A stretch of 64,000 nucleotides of DNA from Anthoceros angustus (lineage: Eukaryota > Streptophyta > Anthocerotopsida > Anthocerotales > Anthocerotaceae): positions 1,116,001 to 1,180,000 of the forward strand of contig MU008170.1 in NCBI GenBank assembly GCA_010909165.1, given 5' to 3'. The notes beneath the pieces are model-generated. The model had not been told where the DNA came from and made no database searches. It worked only from the letters and a program-made list of their open reading frames with translations. A program made the translations under genes and the position numbers. Positions 32,149 through 44,130 of this stretch are shown here, piece by piece. Each line of letters starts with the position of its first letter. Position 1 is the stretch's first letter.

Positions 32149-32520
32149 GGTCCGGTTGCCCTACTGTGGCCATCGTTCAGGGCCCGCTGTCGGAAGATGA
32201 GTCTAACAACACACTATGGCAAAATGCCCAGGTACTATGTATGATCACACCATACGATACGGGCGTATAGATAGCTTGGAGGTGCGTGGACAAGACAAGG
32301 CCGCTCACAAGAACGTCTCCACTACGCTTCACACTTCACAGCTAGGTACTTCTGTACAGCAGGAGATTCGTTTAATTCAGATTTTCTCTATGATAGGAAG
32401 AAGAGCATCCGGTACAGCGACCTACGTCTGTCTCAGTTTGATCAGGGATGGCTCACTCCTCGGAAGAAAGCAATATTCTCTGGCGTACAAAATTGAGCAC
32501 AGGGTAGTTCTTCTCCTTTC

Positions 32521-33982
32521 TCACGGTCGACATCTACAACTGCAACTACCAGCTGCGAATCGATGCACACGGTACCCATCCCTTACAACAATGGCTCCCT
32601 TTTCAAGCCTTGACATGATCTCCGTGGAACTGTGACAGTCACTGCACATGCGTAAATTCTTTGTTACCACCAGAGGAGTGCCACTGGGAGTGTTCAGGAG
32701 ACCAAACGCCAGGGCTAGCTTCTCAGCATGCCCACAAAGTGCATCTTCCTTTTCTTTCTCAGACAGTGACTTCCACACCAACTTTGTCTGTGGAACATGT
32801 CCCCCTTCCAGCTTCACCCGCGCATTCGTGCTCTCTACCTCCAGCGCAATGTCATCTGTCCTTTCTCCTACCACAAATGTATGTACCTGCTCCTTCACCT
32901 CAATGCGTGCCACTGCAGGTTTCTTGTTAGCTCCTGCTACCATCTCTGTGCTTCAATCCTCTCTACATCGGTCCACCTACCTGCATCTGCATGGGCATTG
33001 GCCATGAGCACATCTGCAGGCGCCTGCTGGGGGTCCAGTGTCACAAGCCTTTCAAAACACCGCGTTGCCCTCTCTATATCTCTGTGACTTTTGGAGGCAT
33101 TCAGCAAAGAAGTCCACCCAACAACATTACTGTGTCCCTCACATGATAATAGCATCTTCTATGCCTCATCTAAATGGCCTGCACGCCCAAGAAGATCAAT
33201 CATGCAGTTATAATGCTCAGTAGAGGTTTGATGCCATGCTGTTCAGCCATGGATTCAAAGTGCTTGCGACCCTCATGGACCTGTCCCTCGTGACTGCATG
33301 CCACTAGAAAGCAAAAAGCCCTCCTGCTCCATTTGTCCATACAGACCAAGGGCCTCGTGACCAAGTCCTTGCTGTGTATACCTAGCAATCAGGGCCGTCC
33401 ATGTCACCACATCCTTTGAGGCCAAGCTGTCGAAAACCCTCCGTGCATCTTCCAGTTCGCCACATTTTGCATACATGTCCACCAGGCAGTTGCCAACAAA
33501 CAAGTTAGTAGGAATGCCACTGTGCAGCACATCACCGTGCAGTTTCCTGCCAGATTCCAAGTCAGCAGCAAATCCACAAGCTTGAAGGGCAGCTGCAAAC
33601 ACGTGAGCATCCGCCTTCACACCCGACCAGCCGTTACGACGCCCATTTCCGGTCCTGTACGCCAGCCCGGCTCAGACTTCTCCGCAGAGCTGGACTGCGA
33701 ATAAAACGCACCATGACCCATCTGCATAGGCATTGGCCATGAGCACATCTGCAGGCGCCTGCTGAGGGTCCAGCCTAACAATGCTTTCAAAACACCACAT
33801 TTTGCATACATGCGCAAGATATGGTTCCCCAAGTATGCATTCGACTCGTACCCAAGTTTGACAGAGATCATGAACTCGTCGCCCACAACCAAATCCTTCT
33901 TAGCTGTACACAGTTTCAGCAGTGTAAAACAGAGACTGAGAAATGGCAGAGTCTGTCTGCGCCAGAGATTCCAGGGCTCCAA
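32521..33982 (-). pseudogene. PPR-DYW:KP gene, copy 2 (broken, short)
   Basis: Frame 32521-32943 encodes the DYW:KP domain: ANKKPAVARIEVKEQVHTFV, CGHAEKLALAFGLLNTPSG, NLRMCSDCHSS and a C-terminal SCSCRCRP, so CRP stands where copy 1 has GRP. The E-motif frame 32937-33155 follows with a shift at about 32940. Only one PLS triplet remains (33273-33620), then the region from LPFLSLCFTLLKLCTAKKDL to GDEFMISVKLGYESNAYLGN (33617-33982). The PPR part is out of order: the leader ending reappears between 33630 and 33720. Not able to make a full protein as read. It probably arose with copy 3 by tandem duplication. Confidence 0.8.
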
Positions 33983-34019
33983 CGGCCTCAGAAAGCTTCC
34001 CCTGCTGACATAACGTGCT

Positions 34020-34960
34020 CACGGTTCAGCCGTTACGACGCCCATTTCCGGTCCTGTACGCCAGCCCGGCTCAGACTTCTCCGCAGAGCTGGACTGCGAA
34101 TAAAACGCACCATGACCCATCTGCATATCCAAGGAAACGAGCTGCTCATCAACCCAAGCTGGCTTAAACATGTTGTTTAACCACAGACCCCATCGCCAGA
34201 TCCCTTACGCCGGAAGTCAGGCGAACGGGAGCTCTTCTTATCTCGTCTGTTGTCCCACCACATGGTAGGGTCCAGAAAAATTGTTGCCACAAGTGCTCCT
34301 GCTCCTGGCGACGACCAACCATCATCGGAAAATCCTTCCCGCCCACAAATTTTCTCGGAAGTGGCAGTGTTGGTTTCCTTCCACTGCGGCACCTAGAGGC
34401 TTAATTGATTCCCAGCAGTTGACTCCTGAGATGACGAAGTGAGCTGGAGCTCCTCGTAGAATCCCTGTACACACACCAATTTGTTGGGTCCACAACGGTC
34501 CGGTTGCCATACTGTGGCCATCGTTCAGGACCGCTGTCGGAAGATGAGTCTAACAACACACTATGGCAAAATGCCCAGGTACTATGTATGATCACACCAT
34601 ACGAAGGGCGGCATAGCTTGAGGTGCGTGACAATGCCGCTCTAAGAAGTCTCCACTACGCTCACACAACAGCAGCACTTCTTCCAGGAGATCGTTTAATT
34701 CAGATTTTCTCTATGATAGAAGAAGAGAGGTACAGCGACCACGTCTGTCTCAGTTTGATCAGGGATGGCTCATCGGAAAATCCTTCCCGCCCACAAATTT
34801 TCTCGGAAGTGTTGGTTTCCTTCCACTGCGGCACCTAGAGGCTTAATTGATTCCCAGCAGTTGACTCCTGAGATGACGAAGTGAGCTGGAGCTCCTCGTA
34901 GAATCCCTGTACACTCACCCGTTTGTTGGGTCCACAACGGATCCAATTGCCAGACTGTGG
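34020..34960 (-). other. Leader region of PPR copy 2 with a nested repeat
   Basis: Contains the N-terminal/leader DNA shared by all three PPR copies (for example the ACGACGCCCATTTCCGG and GGAAAATCCTTCCCGCCC words). The segment around 34316-34540 is repeated at about 34771-34945, roughly 455 bp downstream. The stretch between them (34560-34770) is a heavily gapped copy of 32210-32460, with many short deletions. No intact frame longer than 74 codons. Confidence 0.7.
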
Positions 34961-35504
34961 CCATGTGACAGACAACGCCCTCAGGACTCTTCACAAACTA
35001 TTTCCGCCATGCCACTTATTATCAGCCAGAGGGATGCTCCCTGTGCACTTGTTTCAAGTTCCCTTCCGCATATGTATGTGGAATACCTAGGTGAACCGCA
35101 ACCCGGCCAGTCTGCGTTAAACCGCTGTGGGCTCTCCCAGTCGATCTCCACTGGCGTCCGTCCAGTTCGATGGCAATAGCGCAATTTGATGGCCATTGTG
35201 ATTTCGGTTTGAAGTACTGCTTTGATTCAAAAATTCAATTCAATTGATAAGCCAATCGTAGCTTATGAATTATATGGTCTTTTGATTGGACTTGGAGCTC
35301 CTACAAATGCATCTGGGATATGTGTAAAGAACCCTTAAACACAATAGGAACATGAACATTGATGGAACTCATTTGAGAGTAAATAGAGGACCTTGCTTGT
35401 CACTCCATTAGCCGTGGAGGGATGATACTACTTTTCCATCCTACCCACATCTCATCTCCAACTCCAATGACGCACCAACCGCTAACAAGGTGTATCTTAC
35501 TCCT
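34960..35504 (-). repeat. Duplicated 5' flank of PPR copies 2 and 3
   Basis: Matches 37360-37907 almost base for base, with a few single-base indels and one longer difference at the distal end. It is the only upstream DNA of copies 2 and 3 and so is the likely promoter region, but I see no convincing TATA box at a fixed distance from a start codon. Confidence 0.75.
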
Positions 35505-35513
35505 TTCTTCGTT

Positions 35514-36849
35514 ACCACCAGAGGTGTCCCACTGGAGTGTTCAACAGACCAAACGCCAGAGCTAGCTTCTCAGCATGCCCACAAAGCATCTTCCTTTTCC
35601 TTCTCAGACAGTGGCTTCAACACCAACTTTGTGTGGTACGTCCCCTTCCTGCTTCCGACGCATTCGTGCTCTCTACCCAGCGCAATATCATCTTCTTCTC
35701 CCACCACAAATGTATGTACCTGCTTCACACCTCAATGGTCGCCACTGCAGGTTTCTTGTTAGCTCCTGCTACCATCTCTGTGCTTCAATCCTCTCTACAT
35801 CGGTCCACCTACCTGCATCTGCATGGGCATTGGCCATGAGCACATACGCAGGCGCCTGCTGAGGTCCAGCTAACAATGCTTCAAAACACCACGTTGCCCC
35901 TCTCTATATCCCCGTGACTTTTGCAGGCATTCAGCAAAGAAGTCCACCCAACAACATTACTGTGTCCCTCACATGATAATAGCATCTTCTATGCCTCATC
36001 TAAATGGCCTGCACGCCCAAGAAGATCAATCATGCAGTTATAATGCTCAGTAGAGGTTTGATGCCATGCTGTTCAGCCATGGATTCAAAGTGCTTGCGAC
36101 CCTCATGGACCTGTCCCTCGTGACTGCATGCCACTAGAAAGCAAAAAGCCCTCCTGCTCCATTTGTCCATACAGACCAAGGGCCTCGTGACCAAGTCCTT
36201 GCTGTGTATACCTAGCAATCAGGGCCGTCCATGTCACCACATCCTTTGAGGCCAAGCTGTCGAAAACCCTCCGTGCATCTTCCAGTTCGCCACATTTTGC
36301 ATACATGTCCACCAGGCAGTTGCCAACTAGTTTGGTACCTAATAGTCCTCTGTCCACAATCTGTGAGTGGAGCTGCCTGCCCTTCTGTAAGGCACCAGTG
36401 CTTGCACAGGCTTGCAGAAGGCAAGCAAAAGTAACATAGTCCGCGACAATCTGGCCCTCCGGCTCCATTTTTCCATACACAACAAGCGCCTCTTGGCCGC
36501 GCCCTTGTTGTATATACCCAGCAATCAGAGCGTTCCATGTCACCACATTCTTTGTGGCCAAGCTGTCAAAAATCTGGCATGCAGCTCCCAGTTCTCCACA
36601 TTTTGCATGCCCAGCTATAAGGGCCGTCCATGTCACCACATTTTTTGTGGCCAAGCTGTCAAAAACCCTGCGTGCATCTTCCAGTTTGCTACATTTTGCA
36701 TACATGTCCACCAAGCAGGTGCCAACAAACAAGTCCAGACGAATGCCACTGTGCAGCACATCACCGTGCAGTTTCCTGCCAGATTCCAAGTCAGCAGCAA
36801 ATCCACAAGCTTGAAGGGCAGCTGCAAACACGTGAGCATCCGCCTTCAC
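35514..36849 (-). pseudogene. PPR gene copy 3, lacking the DYW C-terminus
   Basis: Frame 36103-36849 (248 codons) is an intact PPR run: HVFAAALQACGFAADLESGR, FVGTCLVDMYAKCSKLEDAR, two P-like motifs separated by a shortened unit (TALIAGHAKCGELGAACQIF), then a complete PLS triplet ending in LVGNCLVDMYAKCGELEDAR. Downstream, the E motifs and the first part of the DYW domain (35514-35870) are strongly gapped. The copy stops at the duplication junction after the PSGTPLVVT segment, so the CSDCH motif and the terminal tripeptide are missing. It cannot carry an active editing domain. Confidence 0.8.
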
Positions 36850-37371
36850 ACCCGACCAGCCGTTACGACGCCCATTTCCGGTCCTGTACGCCAGCCCGGC
36901 TCAGACTTCTCCGCAGAGCTGGACTGCGAATAAAACGCACCATGACCCATCTGCCTATGCAAACAAATGAGCTGCTCATCCACCCAACCTGGCTTGGACA
37001 GGTTGTTTAACCACAGACCCCATCGCCAGATCCCTTACGCCGGAAATCAGGCGACCGGGAGCTCTTCTTATCTCGCCTGTTGTCCCACCAGTGGCAGGGT
37101 CCAGAAAAAATTGCTGCCACAAGAGCTCCTGCTCTTGCTCCTGGCGACGACCAACCATCATCGGAAAATCCTTCCCCGCCCACAAATTTTCTCGGAAGTG
37201 GCAGTGTTGGTTTCCTTCCACTGCGGCACCTAGAGGCTTAATTGATTCCCAGCAGTTGACTCCCTGAGATGACGAAGTGAGCTGGAGCTCCTCGTAGAAT
37301 CCCTGTACACTCACCCGTTTGTTGGGTCCACAACGGATCCAATTGCCAGACTGTGGCCATGTGACAGACAA
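36850..37371 (-). other. Leader region of PPR copy 3
   Basis: Shares the leader DNA of copies 1 and 2. The frame 36976-37371 (131 codons) is open. A site at about 37327 has GTCCACAAC followed by GGATCCAATTGCC, the empty counterpart of the 585-bp insertion in copy 1. Confidence 0.6.
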
Positions 37372-37916
37372 CGCCCTCAGGACTCTTCACAAACTATTTC
37401 CGCCATGCCACTTATTATCAGCCAGAGGGATGCTCCCTGTGCACTTGTTTCAAGTTCCCTTCCGCATATGTATGTGGAATACCTAGTGAACCACAACCCG
37501 GCCAGTCTGCGTTAAACCGCTGTGGGCTCTCCCAGTCGATCTCCACTGGCGTCCGTCCAGTTCGATGGCAATAGCGCAATTTGATGGCCATTGTGATTTC
37601 GGTTTGAAGTACTGCTTTGATTCAAAAATTCAATTCAATTGATAAGCCAATCGTAGCTTATGAATTATATGGTCTTTTGGATTGGACTTGGAGCTCCTAC
37701 AAATGCATCTGGGATATGTGTAAAGAACCCTTAAACACAATAGGAACATGAACATTGATGGAACTCATTTGAGAGTAAATAGAGGGACCTTGCTTGTCAC
37801 TCCATTAGCCGTGGAGGGATGATACTACTTTTTCCATCCTACCCACATCTCATCTCCAACTCCAATGACCGCAGTCCAACTTCGCTAACAAGGTGTATCT
37901 TACTCCTTTCTTCGTT

Positions 37917-38353
37917 TACGAAAGGTTTAGAACGCACGGAGCGAAGTTGCTCAAGTGAAGTGTCTCCTTACGTCACATAGCTCCTTTCATCACCAGCAAC
38001 GAGTAGTTCACCAGCATTGCCCAGTGGCTTCATGATGTAATAATCTTGAGGCTATTGCTATCCCCCAGCTCTCCCATTTCCACCAGCACCACAACTCCCC
38101 TTTCCTAGCCCATGACCCGGCCTCTGAGGCTCGAGAAAGACAACATTGGATAGCATCATTATGTTGTCCACTTCCTTCGATCCTCAGACACTTGCTTCAA
38201 ATATACCACCGATATTACAAAGCAGTTGAACCAATCAAACAAGGCTAGCACTCAAGCCAGACATAGTTGCACAATACCTGACCAGCTAGCTTTACACAAA
38301 AGGAAAGGCACTTCTCTATAACTGCAAGGCGTTTGTGCCGTCCGAGTCTCTTC
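37917..38353. other. No recognised feature
   Basis: Unique-looking DNA between the PPR duplication and the CACTA element. It continues beyond the element at 43528, as shown by the target-site duplication. Confidence 0.5.
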
Positions 38354-38590
38354 CACTACTAGAAATAGGGGGTGTTTGTTACGCTTTTATGTTGCATAGT
38401 TTGTTATGGCCCACATAATCGTTACAATTTTTGGTTTGGAGGAGGGGCATGTCATAATAGGACATGTTTGTTACGCTGCAATATAACACTTGTGTCTTCA
38501 ATAATGGGGGCCTTGTCCCCATTGCAGTCTCCACCCTTTTCATTTTCTTGTGTTAAAAAATAGCTATCCCACGGGGTATCCCGGAGCCCA

Positions 38591-39900
38591 ATGTGTTTTC
38601 CTCGGTTCCATTCTTGTCCACATCACCCACCCTTTTTAAAGTACATACCGGCTTACGTGTTCAATGCCTGCATTCTCTGTAAGCTACATTTCCCAATGCC
38701 ATGCGCATTTAAAAGGTTTGAAACGGTTGTGGCACATGCTTTTGTAGGCTGGAAGGATCATCGGAGCCATTTTCTAATACGATTCTTTCTCTCCTGTCCC
38801 CCCTTTGCGAAGAACAACATCGGAATCGCTGAGAGGTGCTTCATCATCTCTCGTAGACGAGGAACTGATCAACCTTTTAGATGGGAAGGAGCATGTTCCA
38901 AAGCAATGTTTCACCCCTCCGTGCCACGTCACGGGCATGGGATCTTCCTTTGTGAGGCGACTGCATCTGCGCCTGAAGGTGCCTTATGACAAACCAAGGT
39001 CTTCGCTCCTCGTGGCATGTCGAAAAATCGTGCCACAACGGCGAAGAAGGATTGAATGAGAGAACAAAGCAGGCGTTGGATTGAAATCAATTTGCTTTGC
39101 GGCATAGGCAAGGGCCTTTGTGGCATCAAAACATAAGGGTGTCTTTGGAACGAACCGTGTCAACCAGCTCAACTCACATCCTACTTCTCCCGCCCCCTTC
39201 CATAATGGAGGATGTACAGGTTTTCACTCCAAAACAATCGACGGTGTTAATGCAATACGACATTTGGCGGCACGCACTGCCTCAGACAATAATACAGACC
39301 CACCAAGTCCGCGCCTCTGTAAACCAATCCGAATATCCAACCCAAGCAACATATCCATCCACTCCGTGATCTCCAAAGAACACCTCCCCACTCGAGCGAC
39401 TCATGAAAGCATCTAAGACATCACTCGTCCGGAGAGCAAAGAACTCAACGCCGAGCACCTTCTTCGCTCCATGTGCTCGATTGAGGGAAGTCGATATGTC
39501 CAGCATCAACCCATGTCTCGGATGATCCTCCATGTGGGCGAGAAACGGCCGTCTCCACCTCCAACGGCTCTCCACCATTTTCCAAGTCCACTTCCGCCAA
39601 TGCACGCAAAGCCACCATCCACAATTAAATGGGCAACAAGGACGGTAGGTGAGGCCGTGCACAAACGAGGAAACATTCCAAAGATGCCGACATTGAAGGG
39701 TGCAGGGGAAGGTGCTAACGCAGTACGTAGCAATCAAAACACGGCAAAAGCTCGATCGAAAGCGGAAGGATGGCAGCATGAAGTAGGAGATGAGCATCTT
39801 GACAATGCGAGTTCACGTCACAATCGGCGCACGCGACAAGCGTGCTCACACCGCAGAGAGGTTACCGCGCGGCCGTCCGGTCGGCGCCGCCAATGACTGT
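38591..39900. other. CACTA interior, left part: no recognised gene
   Basis: Open frames of 60-171 codons exist on both strands (the largest being 39282-39797 minus and 39471-39896 plus). None shows a transposase motif or a convincing protein composition. I treat this as non-coding or strongly decayed. Confidence 0.4.
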
Positions 39901-39954
39901 GATGCCACTTGAGGACACGATGAGGTTGCGCTGGTATTTAATAAAGCACGGATA

Positions 39955-40095
39955 ATGGCCATTTTCCTTGGCTAATGGCCATTGTCCTTGGACAATGGCC
40001 ATTTTCCTTGGCTAATGGCCATCATCCAAGGACAATGGCCATTGTCCCAGGATAATGGCCATTTTCCTTGGATAATGGCATTTTCTAATACCTAT
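39955..40095. repeat. Seven 20-bp tandem units with AATGGCCATT core
   Basis: Units such as ATGGCCATTTTCCTTGGCTA and ATGGCCATTGTCCTTGGACA, the last one truncated. The core AATGGCCATT is a 10-bp palindrome present in most units. One unit (ATCATCCAAGGACA) has its spacer partly inverted. Confidence 0.9.
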
Positions 40096-41949
40096 AAGTG
40101 CCCATAAAGGTTTTTCATGTTAAAGGATTTGGCTGCTCAATGAGGGGGATACGCCGCAACTTCAGTGTAACAAGCACTGAAGGTGGCAAGTGCATGCCAG
40201 TGTAACAAGCACTCAAGGTGGCAGAGATCGACCTCCACCGGTTTGCATGCATACCTGTCCGCAATAAAATCCGATTCGAAGAACACAAGATAAAGGCCAC
40301 ACTGGCCAAGAGGGGAGAGAAGATCCGAGATATTGGCAGCCATTTCGAGGCATACCATGGAGCACGTTTCATTGCTGGTCATTTCACCACATGGTGCGGT
40401 GACATCGAGGGAACAGTCGGTCATTTGTCACGCAAGACGGCGGCGCAATGTACAATTTGAATTGTGGCAAAAGAACTGGGGAGTGTGTGTAGGTTCAATA
40501 TAGCATTCCGATCGATATTGACTTTTGCGGTATGGCTCGTGACCGTGAAGAAGCATAACCACATGTGACATTTCTTCGCATCGCTAGCGTGCCAACAACA
40601 TCAATCGGCGCATGCCGTTGTCGCTATCCCGACACGTTAGACTCGTTTCTACTACTTTTGCGATAGAACAACCACCGTCCGCAAGAAAATGTAGAGGTTT
40701 TTCCATGCAAGCGTGGTTGATCGGAAGGCGAAGAATCGACCTCGTTGTGCAGATGGGAGGAGAATCGACGCTGTGTCGGCACACCCACACCCTTCCGAGG
40801 TGTGCACTTACTGCCTTCCATAGCTTCTGAGTTGTCCGATACTTCGTTTCAGTTCCTGAACATCATTTGGTATTCGCAATCGACCGGGCTTGAAGGATTG
40901 AAATACCTGCTTGCCTGCAATCCGGTGGAAGTGTGGCGAGGTTGTGGACGTGCATCCCCAAGGCGTGAGCTTGCATCCCAAACTTACGATCTTGCTTGGG
41001 CACTGCAGGATTAGCCAGCGTAATTCGATGGTCCCTGCTGTGATGTATGGCTGGTGACAACGGTCGAGGACTGACCCATAACATGTTCATATCGTTGTGG
41101 TGGATGGTTGTAGCTATAGTGTGATGCATAGTGCACTCCTTTGTAGGCTATGCTGAATTCCCCGATTGAAAGTGAGCACTGCTTTGGCCGTATGCAGTAA
41201 TATGACCATGCGCCCACATGCCCTCCTACTTGTTTTCGAGGCCCGACATATCCGCCGTGCTGTCATGCATGGTAGCGCTTTGATTTCCAGACGGAGTTTG
41301 GGGAGAAATGGAAATGCAGGGATCCGCCGGCATCACCGTGGTGCAAACCAAGGTGGCATATGGGGAGGATTTCATCCCACTGATGAAGTTCCGGATTCCC
41401 AAGAAGCTTATGAGCGGAAGGGAATCTCGGTGGCCATCGTGTTGCTCTCGCCGCATTGCACGAGGTATGGCGGAGAACTTTGTCGAGGCGGTGCTTCCTC
41501 CCCACAATGTTTACGCAAAGATGGGCCAAGGCTAGGGTGGAATAGACAACACCGAATCCGGGTCCGAGCTTTGCTGAAAACACGGGGAGTAGTGGATTCA
41601 AGAGCAATGCACTAAGTGTAGTTGGGAAAGATATGGAGCACACGGGGAAGCCAAAGCCTCCATCTACATTGACCTTCTGGGCTTGACCGTCCCGAGGCAT
41701 AAGAAGTTCATGGAAGTAATACGCAGAGCAAACAAAATTCCGTGAAAGTGGAGCGACTTGCCGTTGTCTCGAGGAAGAAAATGTGCATGGGGCTGCCGCC
41801 TGGATCTTCTCGCAAAGGGATGATTTCATCGAGTTCGACCAATACACTCGAACAAGGAACAAGAGTATGTCGAGGCGCCAAAGCTCAAGGCCTGGAGGAG
41901 AAGAGGGTAGGCAAAAATTGATGCAGCCTTCCACTAGTGATGAAAGGGT

Positions 41950-42743
41950 ATGGCGGAGATTCTCACATGGGCACGGGTTGAACTCAGCAAAGATGGAAAT
42001 TTTTGCCATCCAAGGCATCACTTGCGCCTAAGACTGATCGAGAAATCAATGGAGAAGGGCCCAATCCATGGGGCCAAAGGACGATGGATGGGTTTTAAGT
42101 TCCAAGAGAAGTATGGGAGGGAGCCAACTGACGAGGAGTGTGATTTTGGATCACTCCGCCCACTAACAAAAATGCAGGAACTATGGGAGCGCGGGAGTCG
42201 GTGCCCGAGTTTTTGAAATCCCTGAGGGTATGCATCAGGCCAAGCGAGACGCCACAAGAGAAATGGGTCAAAGCATTCACGAAAATCTGCAATAATTGAT
42301 CCGGATTCGAAGGTAGCAGATGCACGACGCCCGCGGATGGTGCGAAGGGAAAACAATGGATGAAGAAGAAGGGGATCACGAAGGTGATTCGGAACAGGAA
42401 GAGGAAACAGGCCATGAAGTTAACGCGGGAGACAAAGACAACGAGGATGGGGAAGCAACAGAGGAGGAGGAAGCGGAGAGGGTGAAAAGACATGGAAAAC
42501 AACATACGGTGGCAGATGCCACAACATCAAAGTCACTAGGAGGAGGCCAATCAGAATTTGACACGGACGATGTCGAAAATGCTGAACCGCGTACGCGGAA
42601 AGTTTCAAGAACAAGGGGACGGCATAAAGTACACTGCCACACATTGGAGGGCAGTAACGAGGGCACGAGCACGCAGGACTCAAAGTGCCGCAAGTGCCAA
42701 GGGAAAGACAAAGCGAAGGGTCAAGGTGAGCCGCCATGACCAA
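41950..42743 (+). pseudogene. En/Spm accessory-transposase-like ORFs
   Basis: Frame 41950-42216 contains HGAKGRWMGFKFQEKYGREP followed by TDEECDFGSLRPLTKMQELW. The KYGREPTDEE part resembles the GREPTxxE segment of the plant En/Spm transposase family (Transposase_24/Ptta). Frame 42320-42739 is strongly acidic and then basic (DEEEGDHEGDSEQEEETGHE; KCRKCQGKDKAKGQG). Both are in the plus direction inside the CACTA element, as expected of its accessory protein. A stop separates them. Family assignment is by short motif only. Confidence 0.45.
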
Positions 42744-43527
42744 ATTTATATGTCCACATGCATGTCATGTGCGTTGTGGGGTTGATGTGGATTCTTTCTC
42801 ACGCAGGCACAACCAGAGCACGATGTGCATGAGGCGATGGCATTCATAGAAGCCTTGCATCGGCGGGGAAAAAGGCGGCTACTACAAACCCTCGAGGACC
42901 AAAGCGAAAAGAGCGAAAGGCGGTCATGGCGTCTGGTGAGATACCCAGCTGATTATGATTAGTGCTTGGATGCACATACCTCCGGAAGGTGTGTCGGGTG
43001 AACCCCACAAACTTTTAAATGCGATCGTCGTGATCACAATAGTACATGCGAAGTTTTGTGAATTTATATGTATTCCTGTTTAGAGCCATCTATGAAATGC
43101 GCGGTATAAATTCAGTAAATCATGCGAGAATATAATGTGGCCAAGCGGACATTGTACATGCCACATGGCAAGTTCACACATGTCGGAGAGGCGTCAAAAC
43201 CGTGAAACCGGCCTTTAGAATTCAAAATAAAAACTCCGGCTCGCGGTTCCAAAGCGCGTGCACATGAGGGCATCACACGTCCAACACCACGGCCGACATT
43301 GTCATCCGGTTAGAAACGACAAACCGGGTTACCGTACCAGGGCCTTACCCGCACCTCATAACCGTTATAAGAATTGGTTGTCACAGTCTTCGTGTTACGA
43401 GGTTTATTACAGTTCTTAGGTCCGGCAGACTAGATGCCTTGTGTAACAAAGCCATCGTTTACGTAACAAGAAGGCAATATTCCGTAGTACTGCAGCATAA
43501 CAAACAACGCTGTTTCTAGTAGTGTTC

Positions 43528-44130
43528 GTCTTGAATCTTCAACATCTGCCATTTCCTAGACAAACTTGGTGGTGTTGAACTTGTTGGCCACTTTCTAGGC
43601 CCATACTCCAGCCTCCACATCTCAGCATTTACGACCCCTCATTTCTATTCCCTCTCACCAACTACCCCCCAAGTGCTGCAAGATGTCCTACATGTTAGTA
43701 TCCGGAGTTTGGGTCGCAAACATGTGAATGATAATAGTAAGCTTCCTTACACTTCTTGACACGCTCCAAATGCTTTCTCGGTGTCAATGTAGCCAAATCT
43801 GCCTATTCCACTTGAGCATGGTTCCCTCCAGCAGCACCCCTGGTGGATGTTGGGCTTTGCACATCTTCTCTGCACCGATCTCTTCACCACTTCTCGCTGG
43901 ACCCTCCTTCAATTCTACCCTACGCCTCGCTCCTTCCTTCCCTTCTCCTTGGCATCTGTCGACATGCACTCATCACCTCATATGTCATATACATATGACA
44001 CCACAAGTAGCCCACCGCACAATACATTATCGACCATATCACCACCATCAGCCAGCCTTCAACATTTTACCTCTCAAGAACTATGGCATGTTTTCCAAGC
44101 CATTCATGATCGTCCACTTCAACTCCTCTT
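43528..44130. other. No recognised feature
   Basis: Host-side DNA right of the CACTA element. A plus frame of 187 codons (43728-44291) is Pro/Ser/His-rich; it overlaps the antisense of a Copia relic and is rejected as a gene. Confidence 0.45.

Larger units (their letters stand above)
32657..37916 (-). repeat. Tandem duplication of PPR gene plus 5' flank, bounded by TTCTTyGTT
   Basis: Unit A (32657-35504) and unit B (35505-37907) each run from within the DYW domain through the gene, leader and about 540 bp of 5' flank. TTCTTTGTT stands at 32657-32665, and TTCTTCGTT at the junction (35505-35513) and at the far end (37908-37916). The 5' flanks 34960-35504 and 37360-37907 are nearly identical. 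Confidence 0.85.
38354..43524. mobile_element. CACTA (En/Spm) transposon, complete ends, 5171 bp
   Basis: The left end CACTACTAGAAATAGGG (38354) and right end TTTCTAGTAGTG (to 43524) are inverted copies with a 12-bp identical core (CACTACTAGAAA). The flanks show a 3-bp target duplication TTC (38351-38353 and 43525-43527), which is diagnostic of CACTA insertion. Subterminal words TTTGTTACG/GTTATGC and CGTAACAA occur near both ends, as expected for transposase binding sites. Inside are a 20-bp tandem array (39955-40095), a 26-bp direct repeat (40163-40188 and 40198-40223) and a coding relic (41.9-42.7 kb). I find no TNP2-type transposase (DUF/Transposase_21) core, so it is probably non-autonomous. 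The good ends suggest recent movement. Confidence 0.93.

Noticed and set aside
41263-42021. Minus-strand frame of 252 codons inside the CACTA element
   Set aside because: Antisense to the plus-strand transposase-like relic and without recognisable motifs.
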